Positions 9,224-16,297 of a stretch of 64,000 nt of DNA are shown one piece after another. Position 1 is the stretch's first letter. Each line of letters starts with the position of its first letter. Source of the DNA: CADEED01 sp963842515. GTDB taxonomy: Bacteria; Pseudomonadota; Gammaproteobacteria; Steroidobacterales; Steroidobacteraceae. The DNA is taken from assembly GCA_963842515.1 (NCBI GenBank), contig CAWJGO010000005.1:186001-250000 (forward strand), in the 5' to 3' direction. The notes beneath the pieces are model-generated. The model was not told where the DNA came from. It searched no databases and saw only the letters and a list, made by a program, of their open reading frames with translations. The translations under genes were made by a program, and so were the position numbers.

Positions 9224-9967
9224 TCAGGCTCCGGTCGTGGCGAACGGACTTAAGGAGTCGCCGTGGCCCGGCGTCGCGGCTGCGGCGTGCGGCTCGTACG
9301 GCTTGAAATCCGAGATCTGTCCGTCGACCACCTGCACATTGCGGTGCGCGCGGCGCGCGAGCTCGGGGTCGTGCGTCACCATGATGATCGTCGTGCCGAG
9401 CTCGTTGATTCTCTCGAGCAGATCCATGACCTGGCGCGCCATCAGTGAATCGAGATTGCCCGTGGGCTCGTCGGCGAGCACCAGCTTCGGATCGCCGGCG
9501 ATCGCCCGCGCGATGGCGACCCGTTGTTGCTGGCCGCCTGAGAGCTGCGCCGGCACGTGTTTCATGCGCGCCGTGAGGCCGACGATTTCGAGCGCATTGG
9601 TGATGCGTTTCTGGCGCTCGGCGGTTTTCATGCGCCGGTAGCGCAGCGGTACGTCCACATTGTCGAAGACGTTGAGATCGGGCATCAGATTGAAGCTCTG
9701 GAAGATGAACCCGATCTTCTGGTTGCGTAAGGCAGAGCGCGCGTCGTCAGAGAGGTCGGTCACTTCCACGTTGTCGAGCTTGTAGCTGCCGGATTCGTAG
9801 GGTTCGAGAAGTCCAGCGATATTGAGGAACGTCGTCTTCCCGGAACCCGATGGTCCGGTGACCGCGAGGAATTCGCCGGACTTCACCTCCAGCGAGAAAT
9901 TGCGCAGCGCGTGCGTCTCGATGAGGTCGGTGCGAAATACCTTACTGACATTGGTCATGGAGAGCAT
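9224..9967 (-). CDS. ABC transporter ATP-binding subunit, MacB/LolD type
   Basis: 247 residues. Walker A GPSGSGKTT, Q loop FQSFNLMP, signature LSGGQQQRVAIARA, Walker B LVLADEPTGNLD and switch His in VTHDPELARR: a complete LolD/MacB-class nucleotide-binding domain. The start at 9967 is preceded by GAGG at good spacing; farther upstream codons overlap the adaptor gene and look non-coding. It powers the two permeases that follow. Confidence 0.94.
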   Translation of the reverse strand: MLSMTNVSKVFRTDLIETHALRNFSLEVKSGEFLAVTGPSGSGKTTFLNIAGLLEPYESGSYKLDNVEVTDLSDDARSALRNQKIGFIFQSFNLMPDLNVFDNVDVPLRYRRMKTAERQKRITNALEIVGLTARMKHVPAQLSGGQQQRVAIARAIAGDPKLVLADEPTGNLDSLMARQVMDLLERINELGTTIIMVTHDPELARRAHRNVQVVDGQISDFKPYEPHAAAATPGHGDSLSPFATTGA

Positions 9968-9977
9968 GGTTGCCTCG

Positions 9978-11270
9978 TTAATTGCTGATGAGGACGCGCG
10001 CGGCGTCTTTGTAGTCACGCATGTCGGAGAGCACGACGGTGTCGCCGACAGAAAGGCCTTTGCGGATCTCGATCTCGCCGATCGCGGCGGCGCCGAACTC
10101 CACCGGCAGCCGCACGGCGTCGTCGTCGCGGACCACGTAGACGAAGCGGGTGTCGGAATCCTGGAAGGGGCTGCGCGCCACTTTGATCACGTCGCTACGT
10201 TCGTCGAGCACGATGCGCACCGAGGCGCGCTGGTTCTGCCGCAGTCCCCTGGGCTGTTCAGCGAAACGCACGCGGCCGGTGACCTGGGCGTTGCGCACGT
10301 CGGGCGAGATGCCGGCGACCGTGCCGATTAGCTTGCGGCCATCGAGCGTCACTTCGGAGTTCATGCCGGGGCGAATCTCGTTGGCGTACGTTTCCGCCAC
10401 CTGAAACTCGACCTCGAGCGCCGAGAGGTCGACCACTGTGACCAGCGGCGCGTTTTCCGCCACCTGCGCGCGTTCCTGTTGCGCGAGTGTGGCCACGATG
10501 CCCGGAACCGGAGACCTGAGCGTCAGTGCATCCACACGCTCGCGCAGACGCGCTACGAGCAAAGCCTGAGCGTCGCGTGTTGCGCGTTGGCTGCGCAGCT
10601 CGAGCTGCAGGCTGTCCTTCTCCAGGTTGCCCGTCTCGACCGCATGCGCGTAGTTCAACTTTGCGGTTTCCAGGTCGTCACGGGCGCGAAGAAAGTCGCG
10701 CTCGGGGATCACATGGATGCCCCAAGCATCTTCGGCGCGCTTGAACTCGCGTTCCGCGGCGGTGATCTGCACCTTGGCGAGATCGCTGTCCTGACTGCTC
10801 TTGAGGATGGTGCGCCGGACTTCGATGGTCTGGCGGTTGAGGGCGGCCTCCGTGCTGGCGAGTGTCGCGCGCTCGCGTTCAAATTCATTCGTCAGGGACG
10901 CGCTTTCGACCGTGCCCAGGACATCGCCCGCCTTGACCGTGTCGCCCGCGCGCACCTTATAGATGATGGTGCCCGGGGCTTCGGCGAACAGGGTGGGGCT
11001 GACGGCGGCGACCACGAGGCCGGTAGCTGCCACGTCCCGCACGAAGGGACCGCGTTCCACCACGGCGATGCGCATTCGCTCACGCGGTATCACCTTTTCC
11101 GACGAGAGCCAGGCGCGCGCGCTCCATATCGCGAGGATCAACAAGGCGAATGCGCCCGCTGCGATCAACCCATAGCGGCGCAACAGCACGCGCCGATTGT
11201 TGGGCGTGGCTACTGTGCGGTCCTGCGACTGCGTGCCGCGCATCGAGATATCGCGAAGAAGCATGGTCAT
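9978..11270 (-). CDS. Periplasmic adaptor (membrane fusion protein) of the MacAB-like exporter
   Basis: 430 residues: an inner-membrane anchor (about 33-50), a lipoyl-like half motif (GTIIYKVRAGDTVKAGDVLG), a coiled-coil hairpin (about 125-245), the second lipoyl half (LRSPVPGIVATLAQQ) and a beta-barrel domain. It is the first gene of the seven-gene leftward operon. The predicted sigma-54 start site is within a few bases of the ATG at 11270, so translation may be leaderless or begin at Met10 (11243). An outer-membrane channel gene is not nearby; a TolC-like protein elsewhere would be needed. Confidence 0.9.
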   Translation of the reverse strand: MTMLLRDISMRGTQSQDRTVATPNNRRVLLRRYGLIAAGAFALLILAIWSARAWLSSEKVIPRERMRIAVVERGPFVRDVAATGLVVAAVSPTLFAEAPGTIIYKVRAGDTVKAGDVLGTVESASLTNEFERERATLASTEAALNRQTIEVRRTILKSSQDSDLAKVQITAAEREFKRAEDAWGIHVIPERDFLRARDDLETAKLNYAHAVETGNLEKDSLQLELRSQRATRDAQALLVARLRERVDALTLRSPVPGIVATLAQQERAQVAENAPLVTVVDLSALEVEFQVAETYANEIRPGMNSEVTLDGRKLIGTVAGISPDVRNAQVTGRVRFAEQPRGLRQNQRASVRIVLDERSDVIKVARSPFQDSDTRFVYVVRDDDAVRLPVEFGAAAIGEIEIRKGLSVGDTVVLSDMRDYKDAARVLISN

Positions 11271-11281
11271 GCCATACCTGA

Positions 11282-11298
11282 AGCACGTCCCGTGCCAA
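11282..11298 (-). promoter_or_regulatory. Sigma-54 (-24/-12) promoter of the ABC/two-component operon
   Basis: Read leftward the sequence is TTGGCACGGGACGTGCT. The -24 part TGGCAC is perfect, and the -12 part GTGCT differs from TTGCT at one base, with the correct N5 spacing. The predicted start is about 11271, directly at the adaptor gene. The operon encodes its own sigma-54 activator, so positive autoregulation is likely. Confidence 0.75.
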
Positions 11299-11375
11299 CG
11301 GCGCGAGGGGGCGTCTAACCGATTGAATTTTCCGGCGACTATTCTTTAGCGCATGACACGACGCGCGATGCCGGC

Positions 11376-11400
11376 GTGTCCGCGCGCGGACAGCGGACAC
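11376..11400. promoter_or_regulatory. Palindromic enhancer-like site (TGTCCGC repeats)
   Basis: TGTCCGCGCGCGGACA at 11377-11392 is a perfect 16-bp palindrome, and another GCGGACAC half site follows at 11393-11400. It sits about 85-110 bp upstream of the sigma-54 promoter, the usual place for an NtrC-type activator's binding site. Binding by the response regulator at 5226-6653 is inference. Confidence 0.6.
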
Positions 11401-11423
11401 AGCTGCGGACGCCCAAAGAAAAA

Positions 11424-11447
11424 AATGGGGTCTGACCCCATTTCCTA
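11424..11447. repeat. GGGGTCTGACCCC palindrome on the rpiA stop codon
   Basis: AAATGGGGTCTGACCCCATTTCCTAG: a perfect AAATGGGG/CCCCATTT palindrome around TCTGA. The CTA at 11445-11447 is the rpiA stop codon read leftward. Same family as copies at 259, 25883, 35703 and 42096. Confidence 0.75.
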
Positions 11448-12101
11448 GAAGCGACGAATCCCCGATGGACCGCCGAGGATCACAAGATCCGCGGGGCGCG
11501 CCGCAAACAACCCGACCGTCACGACGCCCACGATCTGGTTGATGGCGTTTTCCAATGCAACCGGTTCGGTGATGTGCAGGTCATGGACGTCGAGGATGTG
11601 ATTGCCATTGTCGGTAATGACCTGCTCACGCCAGACAGGGCGCCCGCCGAGCCTTATGAGCTCGCGGCCCACATGAGCGCGCGCCATGGGTATGACCTCC
11701 ACGGGTAGCGGGAACGCACCGAGCGTATCGACCAGCTTGGCCTCATCGGCGATGCAGATGAACTGCCGGGCGGCGGCGGCGATGATCTTCTCGCGCGTCA
11801 GCGCGGCCCCGCCTCCCTTGATGAGTTGCCGCTTTTGGTTGGTTTCATCTGCCCCGTCGATGTAGGTATCGATGGTTCCAACCTCGTTCAGGTCGAGCAC
11901 CGGGATGCCCGCGGCCTTCAGTCGTTCGGTGGTTCCACTGGAGCTCGAGACCGCGCCGGCGACACGCATGCGAGATAACGCGAGCTCATCGATGAGGAAG
12001 TTCACGGTCGAGCCGGTGCCGACGCCGAGAAGTTTTCCTTCGACCACGAATTCCAGTGCTGCGCGCGCGGCGGCTTGTTTTCCAGTGTTTTGCGTACTCA
12101 T
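11445..12101 (-). CDS. rpiA: Ribose-5-phosphate isomerase A
   Basis: 218 residues, the normal RpiA length. It interconverts ribose-5-phosphate and ribulose-5-phosphate in the pentose phosphate pathway (cytosol). Visible family motifs: GVGTGSTVNFLID (phosphate loop), YIDGADE and KGGGAALTREKI with the catalytic Asp/Glu/Lys set. The start at 12101 has GGAG eight bases upstream. The stop lies in a palindromic repeat. It is preceded by two hairpins and the small Lys/Ala peptide gene. Confidence 0.96.
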   Translation of the reverse strand: MSTQNTGKQAAARAALEFVVEGKLLGVGTGSTVNFLIDELALSRMRVAGAVSSSSGTTERLKAAGIPVLDLNEVGTIDTYIDGADETNQKRQLIKGGGAALTREKIIAAAARQFICIADEAKLVDTLGAFPLPVEVIPMARAHVGRELIRLGGRPVWREQVITDNGNHILDVHDLHITEPVALENAINQIVGVVTVGLFAARPADLVILGGPSGIRRF

Positions 12102-12133
12102 CGAGTCGCTCCGAATATCGGGTCCCTGAAACG

Positions 12134-12161
12134 ACACTGCCCGCTTGGTAGCGGGCAGTGT
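12134..12161 (-). terminator. Perfect 11-bp hairpin between the small peptide gene and rpiA
   Basis: ACACTGCCCGC and GCGGGCAGTGT flank a 6-nt loop. Read leftward it is followed by CGTTTC, only a weak U-tract, so it may attenuate or protect mRNA ends rather than fully stop transcription before rpiA. Confidence 0.55.
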
Positions 12162-12176
12162 CTTCGAATTTGAAGC

Positions 12177-12207
12177 GGCGAGCGAGAAAGTTTCTCGCTC
12201 GCCTTTT
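12177..12207. terminator. 13-bp hairpin GGCGAGCGAGAAA
   Basis: Arms 12177-12189 and 12191-12203 are perfectly complementary around one central base, with TTTT at 12204-12207 on the plus strand. Leftward it lies about 20 bases after the 15-codon peptide gene, so it probably ends or stabilises that short mRNA. Confidence 0.55.
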
Positions 12208-12225
12208 GGCACAAGGCCAGAAGAA

Positions 12226-12273
12226 TTACTTCTTCTTGGCTTTCTTCTTGGCCTTTTTCTTGGCTTTCGCCAT
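12226..12273 (-). CDS. 15-residue lysine/alanine-only peptide MAKAKKKAKKKAKKK
   Basis: ATG at 12273, TAA at 12226-12228. The product contains only Met, Ala and Lys, in repeating AKKK units: net charge about +10. It has what a real gene needs: a Shine-Dalgarno CTGGAG seven bases before the ATG, a strong promoter (TTGAAA-N16-TATACT, 12311-12338) about 40 bases upstream, and two strong hairpins just downstream. It resembles the Lys/Ala tails of bacterial histone H1-like proteins (AlgP, Hc1) reduced to the tail alone. Nucleic-acid binding is inference; a leader peptide controlling rpiA through Lys codons is an alternative. Confidence 0.6.
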   Translation of the reverse strand: MAKAKKKAKKKAKKK

Positions 12274-12310
12274 GGCGCATCTCCAGTAGTTACGGGTTAG
12301 TCCGAGGGCG

Positions 12311-12338
12311 AGTATACGCAGGCGTTGACAAATTTCAA
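12311..12338 (-). promoter_or_regulatory. Sigma-70 promoter of the Lys/Ala peptide gene
   Basis: Leftward: TTGAAA (12338-12333), 16-bp spacer, TATACT (12316-12311). Both boxes match consensus at 4-5 of 6 positions. It lies in the gap after the EVE-protein gene and reads into the peptide gene and rpiA. Confidence 0.65.
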
Positions 12339-12390
12339 GCGAGTGTCACCGAACGACAACGATCGAATCACATTCACATCATCGCGAACA

Positions 12391-12855
12391 TCACTCGAGC
12401 GTGAGGATGAACTTCCAATGAGCGGCACTCAGCGGCGTGATCGACAGTCTGTTGCCACGTTTCAACAGCAACATCCCATCTAGTTCACGCTGCTCATGCT
12501 TGCGTAGTTCCTCGAGTGTGATCACGCGCTTCAGGCGGCGTTTGAGTTGCACGTCGACAACAAACCAGCGCGGATTTTTCGGATCGCTGTCTTCATCGTA
12601 GTGATCGTGCTTCTTGTCGAAGGCCGTGGGATCCGGATACGCGGTGCGCACGACCTGCATGATGCCGGCGACGCCTACTACGTCGGCGCTGGAGTGATAC
12701 AGGAACGCCAGGTCACCCTTTTTGAAGTCGTCACGCAGCATGTTCCGTGCCTGATAGTTGCGCACGCCATCCCACATGGCGGTCTTCTGTGGTTTCTTCG
12801 CGAGATCATCGACGCCGAAGGTCGACGGCTCGGTCTTCATGAGCCAGTAGTTCAT
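12391..12855 (-). CDS. EVE-domain protein (thymocyte nuclear protein 1-like)
   Basis: 154 residues, a single EVE domain (PUA-like fold): MNYWLMKTEPSTFGVDDL at the start, WDGVRNYQARNMLRDDFKKG and the LAFLYHSS strand, all typical. EVE domains are thought to read modified bases in nucleic acid. Its first 50 bp overlap the end of the cyclo-ligase gene. Common neighbour of 6S RNA and ygfA in gammaproteobacteria. Confidence 0.92.
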   Translation of the reverse strand: MNYWLMKTEPSTFGVDDLAKKPQKTAMWDGVRNYQARNMLRDDFKKGDLAFLYHSSADVVGVAGIMQVVRTAYPDPTAFDKKHDHYDEDSDPKNPRWFVVDVQLKRRLKRVITLEELRKHEQRELDGMLLLKRGNRLSITPLSAAHWKFILTLE

Positions 12856-13420
12856 CGATTCCCCTCTCCGTGACGATGGTGTTCATGAATATGTCGGTCG
12901 CCGTCACGGGAACCTGCGGCACGACCTGGAAAGAATAGGCCAGGCCCACCAGCCGTGGGCCGCGCCAGTGCATGCGTGCGCGCCGGAAGGCCAGAGTGCG
13001 ATCGTAGAAGCCGACACCGTGGCCGAGGCGCGCGCCGCGCCGGTCGAGCCCGACCGCCGGCACGAAAATCGTATCGAGGAAACGCGCGGGGAGGAATTCC
13101 ATGCCATGAGGCTCATGCATTCCAAGCGCATGTACTCTGCCGAGCGCATTGAATCTCACGAAACGCATGGTGCGCGCGCGAAGCGAAGAAATGCGCGGCA
13201 CATAGACCGCGCAACCGCGCGCGAGAGCGAGCGCGATGAGCGGTTCCGTGCCGAGCTCCTGGGGCATCGATGCGTAGACGCCGATGCGTTTGCCAGGCGT
13301 AAGCCAGTGAGTTTGCGAAATGAAGCGTGCGACGGCGATTGCGGCGCGTATGCGCGCGGCGCGCGGCAGGGCGCGGCGCGCGGAGAGCAGATCGATGCGC
13401 AGGGAGGACTTCGTATTCAC
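12806..13420 (-). CDS. ygfA: 5-formyltetrahydrofolate cyclo-ligase
   Basis: 204 residues. Converts 5-formyl-THF to 5,10-methenyl-THF with ATP, returning stored folate to the one-carbon pool. Motifs: basic N-terminal helix (RIDLLSARRALP), the central MPQELGTEPL loop and the signature RLGHGVGFYDRTL (family RLGxGxGxYDR). Located right after 6S RNA, as in E. coli, where the two are co-transcribed; glycine cleavage genes lie 12 kb away, giving a shared folate theme. Confidence 0.95.
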   Translation of the reverse strand: MNTKSSLRIDLLSARRALPRAARIRAAIAVARFISQTHWLTPGKRIGVYASMPQELGTEPLIALALARGCAVYVPRISSLRARTMRFVRFNALGRVHALGMHEPHGMEFLPARFLDTIFVPAVGLDRRGARLGHGVGFYDRTLAFRRARMHWRGPRLVGLAYSFQVVPQVPVTATDIFMNTIVTERGIDELLAHEDRAVDLRRR

Positions 13421-13436
13421 GAGAGGAGAGGAAAAA

Positions 13437-13622
13437 CGCTACCCGAAGGTGCCGGTGTAAGCCATTGCTCTCGAACCAGAGCAACAAGGTGGGACCTGCC
13501 CCGACATTTAAGGCTTTCCGCTCGAAGCGGACCTGCACAGTGCTGTCAGAAAGCGTTGGTCCCGGGCGTTTACATTACGGTCGAGAGGTAACCCGACTTA
13601 CTGTCGAACACCACAGGCAGCG
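13437..13622 (-). ncRNA. ssrS: 6S RNA
   Basis: A stretch of about 186 nt between zapA and the cyclo-ligase gene, the conserved gammaproteobacterial location. Read leftward, the 5' CGCTGCC and 3' GGGTAGCG ends pair to close the rod. The conserved AAGCCTTAAATGTCGG block and a 3' GGTTCGAGAG...GGCTTACA segment match the E. coli arrangement, and a large central bubble is expected. A TAGAGT -10 box is at 13635-13630 and a U-run follows the 3' end. 6S RNA traps sigma-70 RNA polymerase in stationary phase. Confidence 0.9.
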
Positions 13623-13640
13623 CAGGAACACTCTACACGA

Positions 13641-13692
13641 TGTCAGGCCTACGGCCACGTCGGAAAACGCCGTCGATGCGACGTCGTCCACG
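13641..13692 (-). repeat. Double-hairpin repeat, copy A
   Basis: Copy A of a four-copy element (others at 14307, 23463 and 30424). Written on the plus strand it contains GGCC-TAC-GGCC (hairpin I), the conserved CACGTCGGAAAACGCCG linker and CGTCG-ATG-CGACG (hairpin II). It lies between the 6S promoter and the 3' end of zapA. Confidence 0.75.
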
Positions 13693-13696
13693 GATT

Positions 13697-14014
13697 TCAA
13701 AGATCTAGTTGGCGTGTTCTCTGCAATGCCGACTCGACACGCTCGCGCATGCCTTTCACACGGCCACTGACGGCACCTTGCAATTCGATGTCCTGCTTGC
13801 GAAGCCGCAGCAGTTCGCTGGCCATGTTGAGCGCAGCCATGACGGCGATGCGATCGGCGCCCACCACTTTTCCGGTGTCGCGGATTTCGCGCATCTTCTT
13901 GTTGAGGTATTCGGCGGAGTCGAGCAGATCGGCGCGCTCGTCCTGTGGACAGGAAACGAAATATTCCTTTTCCAGGATGCGGACGGTGACGGTGGCCGAT
14001 TCCTTTTCGCTCAC
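13697..14014 (-). CDS. zapA: Cell division protein ZapA
   Basis: 105 residues: an N-terminal beta-rich domain (VTVRILEKEYFVSCPQDE), then a long helix for coiled-coil dimerisation (about 48-100). ZapA bundles FtsZ filaments at the division ring. Starts with GTG, which overlaps the stop of the zapB-like gene as GTGA. Located upstream of 6S RNA as in E. coli and Pseudomonas. Confidence 0.95.
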   Translation of the reverse strand: MSEKESATVTVRILEKEYFVSCPQDERADLLDSAEYLNKKMREIRDTGKVVGADRIAVMAALNMASELLRLRKQDIELQGAVSGRVKGMRERVESALQRTRQLDL

Positions 14015-14256
14015 GCAGTGTGCTCCATCGTTTTCAGGCGCCCGATCATGGCTTCCACGCGTGCGCGCACCTGGTCGTTGCGCTGGGCGAACGACGATCG
14101 TTCGGCGGCGAGCGATTCCTGGCGCTGGCGCAATGCGCGGTTCTCTTCCCGGAGAGCCTCGAGGGTGATGAGAAGTTCTTCGACACGGGTTTCGAGGCGC
14201 GCAAATTCCGCGTCGAAGCCCGGTTTGCTCTTGTTGTTGTCGTTCGTACTATTCAT
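14011..14256 (-). CDS. Small coiled-coil protein, TIGR02449/ZapB-like
   Basis: 81 residues, almost entirely heptad-patterned coiled coil (about 15-75: LETRVEELLITLEALREEN). This family is routinely encoded just before zapA in gammaproteobacteria and is presumed to act in division. Translationally coupled to zapA through a 4-nt overlap. Confidence 0.85.
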   Translation of the reverse strand: MNSTNDNNKSKPGFDAEFARLETRVEELLITLEALREENRALRQRQESLAAERSSFAQRNDQVRARVEAMIGRLKTMEHTA

Positions 14257-14306
14257 GGCGCAGGACTATAGGACAGCCGGCGAGGCTCGGCAAACCGGCC
14301 GTACTT

Positions 14307-14358
14307 AATGAACGACGCTGCTTCAGCGGCGTTTGCCGTTGTGGCGTTTACGCCTGGC
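14307..14358 (+). repeat. Double-hairpin repeat, copy D
   Basis: Plus-strand order: CGCTG-CTT-CAGCG hairpin, GCGTTTGCCGTTGTGG linker, GGCGT-TTACGCC hairpin. It is the most diverged copy, but both stems remain paired. It occupies the gap between the divergent zapB-like and ygfB genes. An in-frame ATG at 14308 inside it is probably not used. Confidence 0.7.
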
Positions 14359-14373
14359 AATCATAATTCCTCC

Positions 14374-14940
14374 ATGTTGGCCGCTACTTACGATGAGTTC
14401 GAACGGGTGCTTAGGGACGCGCGCGCGCTGCCGGAGCCTGCCGAGGCGCATGGAACGCTGGCGGGGGCGCTGTGCAGCTCGAGTGACTACGGCCTCATCG
14501 AGTGGTTGCGCGAAATCCTGCCGGACGACTCGCCCGACGATCAGGCGCTGCAAAGCTCGGTTTTGCAGAACGTCTACAACGCCATGGTGCGCACGCTCGT
14601 GGGTAATGACGCCGATTTCGCGCCGCTGCTTCCCGACGACGAAGCGCCGCTCACCATTCGCGCGGATGCATTGAGCCTCTGGTGCCAGGGATTTCTCTAC
14701 GGCCTGGGTTCCGGGACCACGGCTGACCCAAGCAAGGTGTCGACCGAGGCCGGAGAGATCATTCGCGACTTCACCGAGATCACGCACGTCGGCGTGGATG
14801 CTGAAGACGAGAATGAGGAGAACGAAGTGGCGTTCGCCGAGGTAGTCGAATTCGTACGGGTGGGAGTGCAGTTGCTGTTCGTGGAGCTCGCGCCCGCGCG
14901 TGGCGAGGAGCCGGCACCCGGTGCCGCGTCCCTTCATTAA
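14374..14940 (+). CDS. ygfB: YgfB/UPF0149 family protein
   Basis: 188 residues from the ATG at 14374 (MLAATYDEFERVL). An ATG 66 bp upstream lies inside the double-hairpin repeat, so the later start is preferred; CATAAT ends 6 nt before it, suggesting leaderless transcription. Family features: ESHG-like EAHGTLAGALC, FLYGLG and an acidic C-terminal half. All-helical cytosolic protein; in Pseudomonas a homologue affects beta-lactam tolerance. Heads the ygfB-pepP-ubiH-ubiI operon. Confidence 0.9.
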   Translation: MLAATYDEFERVLRDARALPEPAEAHGTLAGALCSSSDYGLIEWLREILPDDSPDDQALQSSVLQNVYNAMVRTLVGNDADFAPLLPDDEAPLTIRADALSLWCQGFLYGLGSGTTADPSKVSTEAGEIIRDFTEITHVGVDAEDENEENEVAFAEVVEFVRVGVQLLFVELAPARGEEPAPGAASLH

Positions 14941-14941
14941 C

Positions 14942-16297
14942 GTGAGACGCAAAAAGCACGCGCCGACCACGGCGCGGGTGCCATCGGTCGGTCGAGACGA
15001 ATTCAAGCGCCGACGGCGCACGTTGCTCAAGCAGATGGGCCGCGACTCCATCGCCATCGTGCCCACCGCCCCCGTGCGCATGCGCAACAACGACGTCGAG
15101 TACGCCTACAGGCCGGACAGCGACTTCTTCTATCTCACCGGTTTCGTGGAACCGGAGTCCGTAGCCGTGCTCGTGCCGGGCCGCCCGCAGGGTGAATACA
15201 TCCTGTTCGTGCGCGACCGTGACCCGGCACGTGAGACCTGGGACGGAAGGCGCGCCGGGCCCGAGGGGGCTACGCGCGTCTTCGGCGCGGACCACGCCTT
15301 CCCGATCGGTGACATCGACGAAATTCTTCCGGGGTTGCTCGAGAACCGCGCGAAAGTCTTCTATGCGATGGGCACTCACCCGGAATTCGACCAGCGTGTG
15401 GTTGGCTGGGTGAATGGGCTGCGCACACAGGCGCGCAACGGCCGCCATCCTCCGCAGGAGATCGTCGCACTCGATCACGTGCTGCACGACATGCGCCTGT
15501 TCAAGAGCCGCGCCGAAGTCGACACCATGCGCGAAGCGGCGCGTATCGCAGCGAGGGCCCACGTGCGGGCGATGAAAGCCTGCGAGCCAGGCAAGCGCGA
15601 ATACGAAATCGCCGCCGAAGTAGTCCACGAGTTCAGAGTGCACAACGCCGACCTGTCCTATCTTCCGATCGTCGGCGGCGGTGCCAACGGCTGCATCCTG
15701 CATTACCGCGAGAACGACGCTGAATTGCGCGCGGGAGACCTCCTGTTGCTGGATGCCGGATGTGAAGTCGATTGCTACGCCTCGGACATCACGCGCACCT
15801 TTCCAGTCAACGGACGATTCTCGCCCGAGCAACGTGTCTTGTACGAGATCGTGCTCGAAGCCAACTACGCGGCCATCGATCAGGTGAAACCGGGCAATCA
15901 CTGGAACAAACCGCATGAAGCGGCGGTGCGCGTGATCACCCAGGGCCTGGTGAAGCTCGGCCTGCTCAAGGGCAAGCCCGCCAAGCTCGAAGCGAGCGGC
16001 GCGTACCGCAAGTTCTTCATGCACCGCACCGGCCACTGGCTTGGCATGGACGTTCATGACGTCGGGGACTACAAGATCGGCAACGAGTGGCGCGTGTTCG
16101 AGCCCGGCATGGCGCTCACCATCGAGCCTGGCATCTACATCGCGCCCGGCACGAGCGGCGTGCCCAGGAAATATCACAGCATCGGCATTCGCATCGAAGA
16201 CGACGTGGTGGTGACGCGCGACGGTTGTGAAGTGCTCAGCGATGGAGTTCCCAAGGACGCGATCGAGATAGAGCGCCTGATGGCCTCGGTGGCCTGA
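14942..16297 (+). CDS. pepP: Xaa-Pro aminopeptidase (aminopeptidase P)
   Basis: About 451 residues: an N-terminal AMP_N domain (to about 170), then a pita-bread metallopeptidase. Dimanganese ligands are visible in LLDAGCEVDCYASDITRTF (two Asp), the HRTGHWLGMDVHD His, TIEPGIYI and GIRIEDDVV (two Glu). It cleaves N-terminal residues preceding proline. The start is uncertain: GTG 14942 lies one base after the ygfB stop; GTG 14900 is possible. It ends in TGATG shared with ubiH. Confidence 0.93.
   Translation: MRRKKHAPTTARVPSVGRDEFKRRRRTLLKQMGRDSIAIVPTAPVRMRNNDVEYAYRPDSDFFYLTGFVEPESVAVLVPGRPQGEYILFVRDRDPARETWDGRRAGPEGATRVFGADHAFPIGDIDEILPGLLENRAKVFYAMGTHPEFDQRVVGWVNGLRTQARNGRHPPQEIVALDHVLHDMRLFKSRAEVDTMREAARIAARAHVRAMKACEPGKREYEIAAEVVHEFRVHNADLSYLPIVGGGANGCILHYRENDAELRAGDLLLLDAGCEVDCYASDITRTFPVNGRFSPEQRVLYEIVLEANYAAIDQVKPGNHWNKPHEAAVRVITQGLVKLGLLKGKPAKLEASGAYRKFFMHRTGHWLGMDVHDVGDYKIGNEWRVFEPGMALTIEPGIYIAPGTSGVPRKYHSIGIRIEDDVVVTRDGCEVLSDGVPKDAIEIERLMASVA

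Noticed and set aside
14308..14373. Earlier ygfB start
   Set aside because: The 22 extra codons are the double-hairpin repeat, and the family N-terminus starts at 14374.
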